Shown here: piece by piece, positions 35,291-48,240 of the stretch
How the letters are laid out: every line of letters starts with the position of its first letter
Position numbering within the stretch: position 1 is the first letter of the stretch
Assembly (NCBI RefSeq): GCF_033568475.1
Contig: NC_133123.1
Span: 151,481,753 to 151,545,752 of the forward strand
DNA length: 64,000 nucleotides
Reading direction: 5' to 3'
Source: Henckelia pumila
Taxonomy: Eukaryota > Streptophyta > Magnoliopsida > Lamiales > Gesneriaceae
Program-made: the position numbers and the translations under genes
Notes under the pieces: generated by a model
What the model saw: the letters and a program-made list of their open reading frames with translations, nothing else
What the model was told of the DNA's origin: nothing
Database searches by the model: none

Positions 35291-37211
35291 AGATATATAT
35301 ATATATATATACTAGCAAAATGTACGTGCGTTGCACGTAATAACAATTTTATTTGATTTTGATCGGATTTATCAAATTTTGAATGTTTAGTTTTATTAAA
35401 ATCAAGTGTTATATTTTTTACGGGTGTCAGTTCAAACTTCAGTAACTATGATTCAATATCTAATTAGCTACTAAAGTTATCATATGACCTATTTAACTTT
35501 CTTTTTTGTTATATTTGTCGGTTTCTGATAGACATTTTTTTAGTGATATTATATGTTTATTCATTAAGTTTTATTTTTAAAGCTAACAACTTTAAAGCAA
35601 TAACATATATTATATATTTATTGAAAAATGTAAAATATTTATATTGTTACAAACGATAGGATCAAGAGATTTGTGTTTTACTAAAAACTATAGTTGGTGA
35701 TAATTATGTAACGTGAATCTTTTAGATCGTATCACAGTTCAAACAAATACATATTTTTCAGTTGTTCAACCCAAGAGGACAATTATTGCACCCAAACAAT
35801 CACCTTACCAATAATTGTGCTTTCAATCAATGTGAATCGAAACTATGGTCTTGACTCTGATATTAATTGTATGACCGAATACATATCGCTTTACCAAAAT
35901 TTATAGTTGATGGTGACAATACGATTCAAATATCTTAAATATTACAAAATCTCAAGCATCGTGTTTCGATTTCTCTTAGAGACTATTATTGCATCCTAGC
36001 TTAAACAATTTATGTTAAATGATAATTTTACTTATATTGATTTTTAAGGAAAAAAACAGTAATTTCTTTTAGGAAAATGATTTTTTGATTCATTAACTGT
36101 CCAAATTTGAGTTTTAGTCCATTGAGTTGTCAAATTTGGTTATGGTGCACTCACATTTAATTTTCAATTATTGTTTGTCCAATTGATGACTTGATATTTG
36201 ACAATTCAACAATGTTCGATCTCACTTCAGCATTTTTACGTCATGTCAGTATTTTTTTTTTATTATAAGTCAGTATTTTCCAATGGGCCTCTAACCCAAT
36301 TAGACCTAAAATAACCGAATTAAAAATTTAGCGTATCAAAAATAAACTTTGTAAACTTAGTGGACCAAATCATAATATTAAATAAGTTAATGAACAAAAA
36401 AAACTATTTTTTCTTTATTTAAAAGCTTTTATTTAGATATGAAAGTTGATCTTCCATTGATAAAGTAAATAAAAATCACATATTATTTTTTCTCTGATAA
36501 ACCAACAATTGTTGTAGATTAACTTGCTACAGTAATCTTTTTCAGATAAGTGATTTTTTGATTCATTAACTTATCTAAATTTGAGTTTTAGTCAATTGAT
36601 TTGTCAAATTTGGTTTTGGTGCACCAACATTTAATTTTCGACTATTGTTAGTTCAATTGCTGACGTGATATTTGACAATTTAACAAAGTTCGATCTCAAT
36701 TTTTGACTCGAATATATGCTTTTATTCTTAATTTTCTTCAATAATAATCCAATTGAGTTGTTTTAAATTTTATATACATTTAAAGTAGATGTTGTTGTAC
36801 ATGCCATAAAAAACATTTATATATGAGTGTGATAATTAATTTATAATTTTTAAGAATAGTATGTTAAATATATTATTTGCAATAAAAATTTGAGTAGACT
36901 AAAAAATGTGAAGATAAATATTTTTTTAGAGGATGAACAATCATATTTTAAACAGTTAAAAACTTTTATAATAAATCATTCAAGTAACTTAGATATAAAA
37001 ATAGCTTGTCTAACTTAAAATCGATTTGAATTTAGTGTGATTTTTTAAGTTTTGTCACGCAATATTTTACGATTTTATAAGTATTAACATTAATTAATTC
37101 TATTAGCCAAGTATTATATTGTAATACAAATATCCACATGAAATTTAGTCATAATCATACTCGATCTCTTTGTTTCACTTATTTAAAATACATTTATTTT
37201 TTATCTGTCTC

Positions 37212-37217
<6 letters not shown>

Positions 37218-37267
<50 letters not shown>

Positions 37268-37514
37268 GTTGACCACGAAGGGGATCCCATTCCACACGAG
37301 TCAGAGGCCCATTGGCTCATGCGGAGGTTAAATCGAGGAATGTGCACGAGCGGCAGAGACCTGAAGGAGGGAGCAACATGGCCAAATCCCAGAGCATACC
37401 CCCACAATATTTCAGCAGGGAATATGCTCCATACGAGGATCGAACCCGCAACGCTGGAGAATCTCTTCCCACGTCACCTCAGACCTTACCAACTCACCTA
37501 TGCCCCTGTGGGAT
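37218..37514 (-). mobile_element. tRNA-derived SINE
   Basis: On the minus strand an A-box-like AGGTGAGTTGGT (37488-37499) is followed at SINE spacing by a B box GGTTCGATCC (37437-37446). A GC-balanced body and a (TA)n tail (37218-37262) follow. The flanking duplication TGTCTCAATTAT is perfect over 12 bases (37206-37217 and 37515-37526). This is the internal promoter and retroposon structure of plant SINEs. I cannot name the family. Confidence 0.87.
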
Positions 37515-37528
37515 TGTCTCAATTATTT

Positions 37529-38991
37529 TGTAGTGACCCTGCATGGAATCACCTACTAACTGGCAACTAATAGCATGCATTAAACTTAATACAGCAAAAT
37601 ACTTAACAGAGTAAAAACGTGCGGAAACATAATCCATAATTTACATATCAGCTTAGTAATATAATCCAGGCTTAAATCTGTAGTGATACAACCATATCGA
37701 AATTCTTAAAAGTAAACATTATACAGCTAATAAATCGTGCTGTATAAAAACTTTCAAAGCTCCTGCTCCCTAGTCCTGCCTTGAACTACCAGCTCCGTCC
37801 ATCCTGCGACCTGCCCCATGGAATAGGGTGTCCAAGATAACAACTAGGACGTGAGCGCTACGCCCAGTACATAAACATGAGTCAACATATGTATATAATG
37901 CACGCAACATGATGACTGGTACAGGGTCATCTGAAAAGTCATGCTCAGAACCGGCGCCATATGAGTGTTGCCACCGCACGGATCAACCTCTGGGTGCAAC
38001 CACACTCGTCTAGTACACCAGAGTAGACAGACATAAATGCCCCCGCCGTCGCGGTACTCTCAGTGACAGACTATCGAGTATAGAGCTGAGCGGCTCTATA
38101 ATCAGGTATAACAAGAAATAGGCTCAACGTGTATATGCACATGACATATGAGTATAGAAAACGGTAAATCATACATCATGCCATATAATAATGCCAAATA
38201 AATGCAACATATAAACATGTATACTCGCTGGCAATCTCAGTCAATGTGTACGTACCTCTAGGCTAGTTCAAGTATAATAGATCCTAGGTTCCAAGCCTAT
38301 ATTCAAAAATTCACCGTATCACTACATAAATTCTATAAGCCTTAACTAAGCTAATAAGTACTCCCAAAACTTAAATAGATTCCCGGACCATACCTTCGTC
38401 CGTAGTTAGCCCTTTGGAGTCGCTAGTCCTGAATGACTATAACCTCACCGTGGTTATTTCAGAACCTCACTATTAACCGATAGGGCCCTCAAGTGTATAT
38501 CTCACACTATATAACTGAAGAAGGAAACGCGGAAATTCGTATTTCAAAATTGAAGCAAATGAGCCCTATTTATAGCCAAAATCTCGGCAACGATCGGAAC
38601 CACCGATCTCGGGATCGGAGCTTCCGATTCCAGCTCATTCTGTGCATGTCCGACACGTCGGGATCGGAACCACCGTTCCGGGATCGGAACTTCCGATCGA
38701 ACCCCCGATCAACACTTGTCAAAACTCACGGCTGAGTCATCGAGCATTGCTGGCTGGCGGAGATCGGAACCTCCGTTCCTGATCGGAACGTCCGATCCCC
38801 GTGCATCCGATCTGCTTCCGAAGTGGTCAGGATCGGAGCTTCCGAACTGGGATCGGAGCTTCCGATCTGGCCCAAAGTCAAAAGCCCAAATTCCTCTTCC
38901 GAAGTCCAATAACACTCCGAAATAGATCAATTACCAACCCTAAATTATGTTTAACATATTATTATCTTAAAATGGGTTCCGGGTTACTACA
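37529..38991 (-). repeat. Element B 3' LTR
   Basis: 1463 bp with TGTAGTAACCC...GGGTCACTACA ends. The promoter box TATAAATAGGG is intact on the minus strand (38564-38574). The region 38575-38870 carries about ten GATCGGAA(C/G)NNCCGATC-type palindromes. Confidence 0.94.
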
Positions 38992-39007
38992 TTCTCCCCA
39001 CCTTTAG
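38992..39007 (-). other. Element B polypurine tract
   Basis: The minus strand reads AAAGGTGGGGAGAAT directly before the 3' LTR, the same tract as in element A. Confidence 0.8.
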
Positions 39008-39110
39008 ATATTTCGTCCGCGAAATAACATCTAAAGATAAATCAAGATAACAATATGAAACAACAAACCATGTCTTATTACAACAACGGTAATTACATCT
39101 TATATGGTAA

Positions 39111-42100
39111 TCAAAAATACAAAGCAAACAACTCAGGATATTCTGCTCGCATACGACTCTCAGTTTCCCAAGTTGCTTCTTCAACGCCTCGGCGCTGCCA
39201 CTGTACCATCACAAGTGGTATAGTCTTGTTCCGAAGAACTTTCTCCTTCCTGTCTAGGATACAGATTGGTCGTTCAACAAAAGACAGATCTGGCTCTAGC
39301 TGAATATCAGTAGATTGAATCACATGAGATTCATCAGCTATGTACTGTCGAAGCAACGACACATGAAAAACATTGTGTATACTGGAAAGAGATGGCGGTA
39401 AAGCCAAACGATAAGCAACATCTCCGATCTTCTCCAGTATCTGGAAAGGCCCAATGTAACGAGGAGACAACTTGCCTTTTACACCGAATCTCATCACCTT
39501 CCTGAAAGGTGATACTCGCAGAAAAACATATTCACCAGGCTCAAACTGAAGTGGCCTGCGGCGAATATTCGCATAACTGGCTTGTCTATCTTGAGCAACT
39601 TTTATCCTATGCTTGATCAAATCTACCTTGTCTACAATCTGCTGCACCAATTCAGGACCCTCGACTTGCCGTTCCCCGACTTCATCCCAGAATAACGGAG
39701 TACGACACCGTCGACCATACAATGCCTCGAAAGGTGCCATATCAATACTACGATGATAACTGTTATTGTAGGCAAATTCAATCAAAGGTAACTGATCCTG
39801 CCAAGATAAGCCAAAATCCATGACAGAAGAACGTAGCATATCCTCCAGCGTACGAATAGTGCGCTCTGACTGCCCGTCAGTCTCCGGATGATACGCAATT
39901 CTCAAACTCAGAGTGGTACCCAACGCTTCCTGAAAACTACCCCAAAAACGTGAAGTAAATCGCGGATCTCTATCACTGACGATACTCACTGGAATCCCAT
40001 GTAATCGCACAATCTCCTGGATATATAAGCGTGCCATGCGATCATAAGAATACTCCCGGTTATAAGGAATGAAATATGCTGATTTTGTCAAACGGTCAAC
40101 GACAACCCAGATAGCATCACACTGACGTGACGTCATAGGTAAGTGGGTGACAAAATCCATAGTCACGTGTTCCCACTTCCATTCGGGAATCTCAAGATTC
40201 TGCAGTAATCCACCTGGTCGTCGATGTTCAGCTTTGACCTGTTGACAAACCAAACATCTCGAAACAAACTGATAAACACTTCGTTTCATTCCCTTCCACC
40301 AGAATCTAGTTCGCAAGTCCTTATACATTTTCATACTTCCAGGATGAACTGATAATCGACTCCTGTGAGCTTGAGATAGAATATCATTCCTGAGCTCCGC
40401 AACATTAGGTACAACCACTCTATTGGATAGGCACAATAAACTATCTGCCTGAAAATGGAATCCAGATGTATTAACTCCATTGGCTAGACGTGCCAATCGC
40501 TGAGTCTTAACATCAGATATCTGAGCATTTCTGATCCGAGAATACAATACCGGCTCAGATAGAATAGTATACAAACGAATCATATTCCTCCCTTTCTTGT
40601 GCTTGAGCGTAAAACTCAATGAACAGCATTCTTGAATCATATGAGATATTTCATTAGTCTGAAGTGTAGACAGTCTTACCTGCCGACTTAAGGCATCAGC
40701 AGTAAGATTAGCAGAACCTGGATGATATTTGATTTCACAATCATAATCCTTCAGGAGATCCATCCAGCGTCTTTGTCGCATATTCAACTCTGCCTGAGTG
40801 AATAAATACTTCAAACTCTTGTGATCCGTAAATATCTCAAATTTCTCGCCATAAAGATAATGTCTCCAAATCTTGAGCGCAAATACAATGGCGGCTAACT
40901 CAAGATCATGCACTGGATAATTACTCTCATGCAACTTTAACTGTCGAGAAGCATAGGCAATAACATGTCCATGCTGTGTCAAAACACATCCTAACCCCTG
41001 ACCAGAGGCATCAGTATAGACAACATAACCTCCTGATCCAGAAGGTAGAGCTAGCACAGGTGCAGTAGTAAGACGTCTACGCAGCTCGTGAAATGACTCC
41101 TCACAATCCGAGGACCAAATGAAGGCAACATCTTTCTGTGTAAGCTGAGTCAAAGGCCTGGCCAACTGTGAAAAATTCTCGATGAACCGACGGTAATATC
41201 CCGCTAGACCCAAGAAACTACGAATCTCAGCAACCGTCGTCGGTCGAGACCAGTTCAGCACTGCCTCTATCTTACTAGGATCAACAGATATCCCTTCATT
41301 AGAAATCACATGACCGAGAAATACTACCCGATCAAGCCAGAATTCACACTTGCTTAATTTTGCATATAGCTGCTTATCTCGTAACGTCTGTAGAACAATC
41401 CTCAAATGCTGTGCATGTTCATCCTTGTCATGAGAATAGACAAGAATATCATCTATGAAGACGATGACAAATCTATCCAGATAATCTCGAAATATTTGAT
41501 TCATCAGATTCATAAAGACTGCCGGTGCATTCGTCAAACCGAATGGCATCACCAGAAATTCATAATGCCCGTATCTGGTCCTGAAAGCAGTCGTAGATAT
41601 ATCTGAGTCTTGTACCCGCATCTGATGGTATCCAGATCTCAGATCTATCTTCGAATAAACAGAAGTACCCTGTAGTTGATCAAACAGATCATCAATCCGC
41701 GGCAAAGGATACTTATTCTTGATGGTGACACGATTCAACTGCCTGTAATCAATACATAATCGCATCGATCCATCCTTCTTCTTGACAAACAAAACAGGTG
41801 CTCCCCACGGAGAAACACTCGGACGAATATATCCCTTATCAAGCAGATCTTGCAACTGCTGTTTCAATTCCCTCATCTCTGACGGTGCCAGACGATAAGG
41901 TGCTCGGGATATAGGCGTAGTTCCTGGTACTAGATCAATACCAAATTCAACCTCTCGAACCGGAGAAAAACCAGGAATCTCATTAGGGAATACGTCAGGA
42001 AACTCGCTGACAACCGGTAGCTGATCAATACCCGTACTACTCATTGACATATCAACTGCATAGATGAGGTAGCCCTCCCCACCTGACTCCAAGACATGAC

Positions 42101-43598
42101 ATGCCTTCAGAGCCGAAACAAGTGGCATCGGAGGTCGCGCACCCTCACCATAAAAGTACCAACTATCACCCTCAACAGGATAAAACTGTACCAGACGCTG
42201 ATAACAATCCACAGTAGCGTGATACAAAGTCAGCATATCTATTCCCAAGATACAGTCAAAATCCGTCATCGCTAATATCATCAAATTAGCCGATAACACA
42301 TTACCCTCAAACTCCAGAAGGCAACCCATCACTAGACGCTTAGTTACTACCTCCTGCTCCAACGGAGTAGATACAACTAAATCCATATCTAATGATACAT
42401 AAGGTAATCTATGTCTCTTAACGAAGCGACTAGAAATAAAGGAATGCGATGCTCCCGTATCAATTAATACAAGTGCAGGAATACCACATATCAAGAAGTT
42501 ACCTGCCAACATGCGATCGCTTCCCTCAGTAGCCTGCTCCTGAGACAGAGCAAACACCTGCCCTTGAGTCTGGGGACGAAAACCAGAAGAACTCTGTGGT
42601 GCTGGCTGCTGACGTGGAAAAGTAGAAGCCTGAGATCCAACCTGTGATCCCGATCCACTAGCAGAACTCATACGTTGAGGACAATCTCTCCGCAGATGTC
42701 CCTGCTGACCACAAATATAACACGCCCCAGTAGCTCTCCGACATGAAGCTGCAGGATGCTTCCCACCACAGTGGCTACAAAACTCCTCCTTCTTCTTCTT
42801 CTTCCCAAAGCGGAAAGTACCTCGTGAACCACGAGAACCAGACGAAGTAGTAGGAGTAGAAGAAGACGTAGGTACAGATGGCACAACAGATTGAGCTCGA
42901 GGCTCAACAAATCCACTAGGCTGTGCTGGCATCATCAACTGTCCACGCCTGTTGCTGGTCTCCACAAGACGGCAACGGTTCACCAAAGTCTCATAAGACA
43001 CCGGGTCATCACAGACGACAACCTGAGAGTAGATATCTTGGTTCAAACCTTGCAGAAAGATATCATATTTCGACGCATCACTCTCATTGATATGGGGACT
43101 GAAAGGTAGCAGATCAAGAAATCGTTGCTGATACTGATCAATAGTCATTGATCCTTGCCTCAAAGTAAGCAACTCCATAGATCGTGCTTGGCGAACAGCC
43201 GGAGGAAAATATAATTTCTGGAACTCCCGACAGAAATCCCCCCAAGTCACCTGTCCTCTCTCAGTACGTGCCTGAGCAGCTTTGGCATCCCACCAAAAAC
43301 GTGCTCTATCCTCTAGAACGAATTCTAGAACTTCCAGTTTCTGCTCCTCAATACACTCAAAAGCTCGGAACGTGCTCTCAAGTTTAGACATCCAGCTTCT
43401 AGCTTGTTCAGGATTCTCGCCTCCCACTAAGGGTTTCGGTCCTACCTGCATAAACTTATAAATAGTATAGCGACGTCGACCCTCATGAGGACGATGTTGA
43501 TCATCCTGATGATGATGATGGCGACGATGATGATGACCACCTCCCTGGCCAACACTACCGTGACTCTCGTCAGCCATATCCTGAAAAGAATTGCACAT
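39111..43598 (-). CDS. Element B gag-pol polyprotein, intact
   Basis: 1495 codons without a break; a second ATG at 43577 matches the start used in element A. Domains in order are retrotransposon gag (about residues 60-200), zinc knuckle [14 protein letters not shown] (about 293-306), aspartic protease [10 protein letters not shown] (about 379), reverse transcriptase with FIDDIL (about 713), RNase [11 protein letters not shown] (about 861), integrase with zinc finger (about 1077-1120) and catalytic core from about 1146, and a chromodomain at the C-terminus (about 1433-1495) with VMVQWQRRG and EATWE. The polyprotein packages, copies and inserts the element. The chromodomain is thought to steer insertion to marked chromatin. 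This copy could be competent in protein; its promoter is discussed under the 5' LTR. Confidence 0.96.
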   Translation of the reverse strand: MCNSFQDMADESHGSVGQGGGHHHRRHHHHQDDQHRPHEGRRRYTIYKFMQVGPKPLVGGENPEQARSWMSKLESTFRAFECIEEQKLEVLEFVLEDRARFWWDAKAAQARTERGQVTWGDFCREFQKLYFPPAVRQARSMELLTLRQGSMTIDQYQQRFLDLLPFSPHINESDASKYDIFLQGLNQDIYSQVVVCDDPVSYETLVNRCRLVETSNRRGQLMMPAQPSGFVEPRAQSVVPSVPTSSSTPTTSSGSRGSRGTFRFGKKKKKEEFCSHCGGKHPAASCRRATGACYICGQQGHLRRDCPQRMSSASGSGSQVGSQASTFPRQQPAPQSSSGFRPQTQGQVFALSQEQATEGSDRMLAGNFLICGIPALVLIDTGASHSFISSRFVKRHRLPYVSLDMDLVVSTPLEQEVVTKRLVMGCLLEFEGNVLSANLMILAMTDFDCILGIDMLTLYHATVDCYQRLVQFYPVEGDSWYFYGEGARPPMPLVSALKACHVLESGGEGYLIYAVDMSMSSTGIDQLPVVSEFPDVFPNEIPGFSPVREVEFGIDLVPGTTPISRAPYRLAPSEMRELKQQLQDLLDKGYIRPSVSPWGAPVLFVKKKDGSMRLCIDYRQLNRVTIKNKYPLPRIDDLFDQLQGTSVYSKIDLRSGYHQMRVQDSDISTTAFRTRYGHYEFLVMPFGLTNAPAVFMNLMNQIFRDYLDRFVIVFIDDILVYSHDKDEHAQHLRIVLQTLRDKQLYAKLSKCEFWLDRVVFLGHVISNEGISVDPSKIEAVLNWSRPTTVAEIRSFLGLAGYYRRFIENFSQLARPLTQLTQKDVAFIWSSDCEESFHELRRRLTTAPVLALPSGSGGYVVYTDASGQGLGCVLTQHGHVIAYASRQLKLHESNYPVHDLELAAIVFALKIWRHYLYGEKFEIFTDHKSLKYLFTQAELNMRQRRWMDLLKDYDCEIKYHPGSANLTADALSRQVRLSTLQTNEISHMIQECCSLSFTLKHKKGRNMIRLYTILSEPVLYSRIRNAQISDVKTQRLARLANGVNTSGFHFQADSLLCLSNRVVVPNVAELRNDILSQAHRSRLSVHPGSMKMYKDLRTRFWWKGMKRSVYQFVSRCLVCQQVKAEHRRPGGLLQNLEIPEWKWEHVTMDFVTHLPMTSRQCDAIWVVVDRLTKSAYFIPYNREYSYDRMARLYIQEIVRLHGIPVSIVSDRDPRFTSRFWGSFQEALGTTLSLRIAYHPETDGQSERTIRTLEDMLRSSVMDFGLSWQDQLPLIEFAYNNSYHRSIDMAPFEALYGRRCRTPLFWDEVGERQVEGPELVQQIVDKVDLIKHRIKVAQDRQASYANIRRRPLQFEPGEYVFLRVSPFRKVMRFGVKGKLSPRYIGPFQILEKIGDVAYRLALPPSLSSIHNVFHVSLLRQYIADESHVIQSTDIQLEPDLSFVERPICILDRKEKVLRNKTIPLVMVQWQRRGVEEATWETESRMRAEYPELFALYF

Positions 43599-43671
43599 TA
43601 AAATCCCAAATGCGCAAAAATTTACTCAAGACTAAACTAAATCCCAAGTACTAATCCCAAAATCTATGCAT

Positions 43672-43683
43672 GCTCTGATACCA
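43672..43683 (-). other. Element B primer binding site
   Basis: The minus strand reads TGGTATCAGAGC, four bases inside the 5' LTR. Confidence 0.9.
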
Positions 43684-43687
43684 AAAA

Positions 43688-45149
43688 TGTAGTGACCCTG
43701 CATGGAATCACCTACTAACTGGCAACTAATAGCATGCATTAAACTTAATACAGCAAAATACTTAACAGAGTAAAAACGTGCGGAAACATAATCCATAATT
43801 TACATATCAGCTTAGTAATATAATCCAGGCTTAAATCTGTAGTGATACAACCATATCGAAATTCTTAAAAGTAAGCATTATACAGCTAATAAATCGTGCT
43901 GTATAAAAACTTTCAAAGCTCCTGCTCCCTAGTCCTGCCTTGAACTACCAGCTCCGTCCATCCTGCGACCTGCCCCATGGAATAGGGTGTCCAAGATAAC
44001 AACTAGGACGTGAGCGCTACGCCCAGTACATAAACATGAGTCAACATATGTATATAATGCATGCAACATGATGACTGGTACAGGGTCATCTGAAAAGTCA
44101 TGCTCAGAACCGGCTCCATATGAGTGTTGCCACCGCACGGATCAACCTCTGGGTGCAACCACACTCGTCTAGTACACCAGAGTAGACAGACATAAATGCC
44201 CCCGCCGTCGCGGTACTCTCAGTGACAGACTATCGAGTATAGAGCTGAGCGGCTCTATAATCAGGTATAACAAGAAATAGGCTCAACGTGTATATGCACA
44301 TGACATATGAGTATAGAAAACGGTAAATCATACATCATGCCATATAATAATGCCAAATAAATGCAACATATAAACATGTATACTCGCTGGCAATCTCAGT
44401 CAATGTGTACGTACCTCTAGGCTAGTTCAAGTATAATAGATCCTAGGTTCCAAGCCTATATTCAAAAATTCACCGTATCACTACATAAATTCTATAAGCC
44501 TTAACTAAGCTAATAAGTACTCCCAAAACTTAAATAGATTCCCGGACCATACCTTCGTCCGTAGTTAGCCCTTTGGAGTCGCTAGTCCTGAATGACTATA
44601 ACCTCACCGTGGTTATTTCAGAACCTCACTATTAACCGATAGGGTCCTCAAGTGTATATCTCACACTATATAACTGAAGAAGGAAACGCGAAAATTCGTA
44701 TTTCAAAACTGAAGCAAATGAGCCCTATTAAAGCCAAAATCTCGGCAACGATCGGAACCACCGATCTCGGGATCGGAGCTTCCGATTCCAGCTCATTCTG
44801 TGCATGTCCGACACGTCGGGATCGGAACCACCGTTCCGGGATCGGAACTTTCGATCGAACCCCCGATCAACACTTGTCAAAACTCACGGCTGAGTCATCG
44901 AGCATTGCTGGCTGGCGGAGATCGGAACCTCCGTTCCTGATCGGAACGTCCGATCCCCGTGCATCCGATCTGCTTCCGAAGTGGTCAGGATCGGAGCTTC
45001 CGAACTAAGATCGGAGCTTCCGATCTGGCCCAAAGTCAAAAGCCCAAATTCTTCTTCCGAAGTCCAATAACACTCCGAAATAGATCAATTACCAACCCTA
45101 AATTATGTTTAACATATTATTATCTTAAAATGGGTTCCGGGTTACTACA
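43688..45149 (-). repeat. Element B 5' LTR, TATA box damaged
   Basis: 1462 bp. Where the 3' LTR has GGCTATAAATAGGG, this LTR has GGCTTTAATAGGG (44723-44735), one base shorter and without a TATA consensus. Otherwise it is nearly identical to the 3' LTR. Because both LTRs start identical at insertion, the change came later. Confidence 0.92.
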
Positions 45150-46083
45150 TATTTAGTCTAGTTATCATATTGAATATGATATGTCCTGCTCTTTTAACAA
45201 TTTATCCATATTAACTTAATATTATTAACTACTTGTATAATTATTTTATTTTATTAGTATTAATTGATTCTATTAGTCAATTATTATATTGTAGTACAAA
45301 TATCAACTTAAAATTTGATTATAAGGGCAAATTAGAAAATTGACAATTTGAACTAATCTAGAAATGAGCATATTTTTTAACTTGTATAGGAAAATATTGA
45401 TGTTGTTGATTATATTTGTAGTCTCTAAAATTTTAAAAAAATATTACACATTAGTATTAATTATGAAATGAAAAGTGATAATAACTAAAGTGTCACTTTT
45501 ATAGATATATATTATAACAAATAAATTAAGACATATTTCAATTAATATAATAATTTTTTTAGTTTAGGAAATGAATTAAATTTAACAATTAATTTACTTT
45601 GAATAATTAAATAGACACAAAATTTAGGATAAATTTTAATTAATAACTTTTTTTAATTGAAGACATGAAATAAATGTTAACAATTAATAAAAAAATTAAT
45701 TACTCTAGACTATTATAGAAAATGAAAGGGAAAACCAAAAAATACATTGAAAATGACAAAAATATTTAATTAATATTATGTAAAATAAAGAAGGGCAAAT
45801 TAGAAAATTCACAATTGGAACTCATATATTTATAATTATTAATTAATTAATTAATTAATAACTTTTTTTTTAATTTAAGACATGAATTAAATGTTAACAA
45901 TTAATAAAAAAATTTAATTACTCTAGACTAATCTAGAAAATGAAAGGAAAAACCAAAAAATACATTGAAAATGATAAAAATATTTAATTAATATTATGTA
46001 AGATAAATAAGGGCAAATTCGAAAATTTACAATTGGAACTCATATATTTATAATAGTAATAGGTAATAGATAATAGATAATAG

Positions 46084-46084
<1 letters not shown>

Positions 46085-46129
<45 letters not shown>

Positions 46130-46570
46130 TGTCATTTTTTATTATGAATTTATAATTTTGTTCTCATTATTTCATTTAATAATTAATTTTTTTTATCATT
46201 TTCAAGGTTATTGAAGGTTTTTCATGTCATTTTATAGATTAGTCATGAATAACTAATTTGTATCCATTTATTTATTCAAGGTAGATTAATTGTTACATTT
46301 AATTCATGTCCTAAACTAAAAAAAAGTTATTAATTGAAAGTTGTCTTAATTTCTTTGTTTATATATATATATATATATATACTAGTAATATAAATGTGCT
46401 CCGCGCGTAAGATTTCTTATTTTTATAACCAGATAGTTATATGATTGAAGATCTATAAAAGGGAGTGCATGGACCGATCAAGAGAGAAGAGATACGAGAG
46501 ATAAGAGAGTAAAACGTAGAGAGCAAAATACATAGAGAATTACTGAAGAAATTTTGGAGCATTGAAGATC
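46085..46570. other. Spacer with TA runs and a possible promoter remnant
   Basis: TA microsatellites lie at 46086-46128 and 46362-46381, and CTAGT after a GC-rich hairpin-like stretch (46382-46412, minus strand) may be a decayed Helitron end. At 46448-46560 a TATAAAAGGG box is followed by a purine-rich AGAGAGAAGAG leader, reminiscent of an LTR or gene 5' end, but no ORF follows. Confidence 0.4.
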
Positions 46571-48240
46571 GATCATTTTTTTCTAAATCTGTTTTATGTT
46601 TTGTTATTATTATTTAAAATAGCATTTTTTCTAAATCTGTTTTATGTTTATTGTTATTATTATTTAAAATAACATTTTTTATTGTTTTTAGCATTTAATA
46701 ATTTTAAAATATCGTTGTATGTATAATTCATTAGTTTTGATATAATGTGCAACCATCATGAGTATCTATATGGACAACAGTTGACGTGATAATCAATGAT
46801 TAGATGTATAAAGTGTCACGTCAGCTGTTACTCATATAAGTGCACATATGGTTGTCCATTGTATCAAAACTCTATAATTTATATTTTAATTAATTATTCA
46901 TATAATTGATCTAATATTTCATTCACACAATAAAAAAAATATTATTCTATATAATTAATCTAATATTGCATACACACTATCAAATACGTTTTTACCGATT
47001 TCAATTTTCACCAAATTGCAACTTGCCAGTTACACACGTTGACTTTCATTTTATTTTCAATTAATAAATAATCAATTTCATTTTTTAATTATTAATCAAA
47101 TCAATATAGTATATTAGCAAGTCATAAAGACATAACCACAATTTGTTTTCTTCATTTTATGCCCCAACTAATATCTTACTTTTACATTTATATCCAAAAC
47201 TAATTTCAATCTAGTAAATAATACTATAGAATAAAAATAAAAAAATTGGTATCTCACAATTTGAAACTTTCTCTCTATCATAGGTAATGAAATAACATTT
47301 TTATTTTTGAAAAAGTCTAAACTTTAAATTATGTGTTTTTTTGGCTTCACGTCGCTTTTTTTTTCTTGAATTATTATAGTAGCATTATAAATAAAATTGA
47401 AGTGCAAATACATTGGTAACAATTTTTTTTTAAAATTTTATAAATTATTTAAAAGATGAAATTGTTGATATATTTTTTTTAGGATTTTAAAATTGATATT
47501 ATTTTAAGGGATAAATCAAATTAAATGAATGTAAACGAAGTGCAAGTATTTAGTTAATATGTAATTAATTGATTCACTAATTGCAATTCAATTAAAGCCA
47601 TTAATGCATATTGATATATTATTATAATAATAATATTATTATATATAATAAAAATATATATTTATTTTTATATCCTAACTAAAATTTTACCTTTATCTAT
47701 CTCGGTTTACATATTTTATAAAACAAAAAAATTATTTTTTATTAAATATAAATCAAATCTATCCCTTTGACATGCAACATGTATAAGGTTAATCTTTTTC
47801 TTGAAGAAATATAAAGTTAATCTTATTAGTGAAATGATTAGAATTCTCTTCTCTTCTCTTTCTTTTTCCTAATTTTCTTTTTCTTTTACTTTTTTGGAAA
47901 GAGATTAGAACGCTCTTCTGTTTGCTTAATGATGATGTGATTAAATATTTAAATAAATAATGCTAACATCTGTTTTCCATGTTAAATATATGATTAATTA
48001 AAGAAATAATAAAGATACAAAAAACACACACTCAGCTAATTTCGGTGCTTCCACCAGGTTTATTTCAACCTACTCCATGATAGATCTAAGAGTCTTCTGT
48101 CCTCATTTATCAATACATACGGGGTTCACTAAAAAATAATGGATCTCACATTTATTGATAAATATTCATCATTAAATCTATCTCAAGACAGTGACTCTAT
48201 ACGTAGGATGTAACTTATCCACCCACCATCTTTGTCTCCA
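46571..48240. other. NLR3 upstream region, paralog of the NLR2 upstream block
   Basis: 46571-47280 corresponds to 11515-13400 without the solo LTR, and 47280-48045 corresponds to 22280-23310 without the MITEs. This block shows the state of the NLR promoter before the insertions. No gene. An extra insertion of about 170 bp lies just before the ATG. Confidence 0.7.
48050..48222. mobile_element. Probable MITE in NLR3 leader
   Basis: About 170 bp present here but missing between the corresponding strings of NLR2 (GTGCTCATAC and CATATCTTTG). Its ends are imperfectly complementary: TCAACCTACTCCATGATAG against TACGTAGGATG with GAGTC and GACTC nearby. CCACC occurs on both sides and may be the duplication. 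Confidence 0.5.

Larger units (their letters stand above)
37529..45149 (-). mobile_element. Gypsy element B: full-length Ty3/gypsy chromovirus with open gag-pol
   Basis: A 7621-bp element on the minus strand. LTRs are 43688-45149 (5') and 37529-38991 (3'), primer site 43672-43683 and polypurine tract 38992-39007. The target duplication TATTT is perfect (37524-37528 and 45150-45154). I count about a dozen LTR differences by eye, so it is young. The polyprotein is not interrupted. It is the same lineage as element A, with highly similar protein, but the upstream halves of the LTRs differ. It is inserted exactly in the target duplication of the SINE. Confidence 0.96.
35312..46084 (-). mobile_element. 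Helitron-like element H2, interrupted by SINE and gypsy B
   Basis: On the minus strand the 3' end is ACGTGC-GTT-GCACGT (35324-35338), eight bases, then CTAG (35312-35315). The candidate 5' end, TCTATTATCTATT, is at 46084. The body matches H1 in reverse orientation; for example, 37080-37200 corresponds to 29590-29720. A SINE (37218-37514) and gypsy B (37529-45149) lie inside it, so the element proper is about 2.8 kb. Its 5' part has its own tandem duplication of about 220 bp (45630-46050). No helicase gene is seen. Confidence 0.48.

Noticed and set aside
37430-37500. Possible tRNA gene on the minus strand
   Set aside because: A and B boxes are present, but no cloverleaf can be closed and the unit has a TA tail and 12-bp flanking duplication. 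It is a SINE.
37770-37979. 69-codon ORF in the B LTR (also 43929-44138), with relatives at 15055 and 21448
   Set aside because: It is LTR sequence seen in different frames in A and B and is not conserved as protein.
46448-46560. TATA box and purine-rich leader as a gene start
   Set aside because: No ORF or exon follows and no LTR partner was found, so it is recorded only as a possible remnant.
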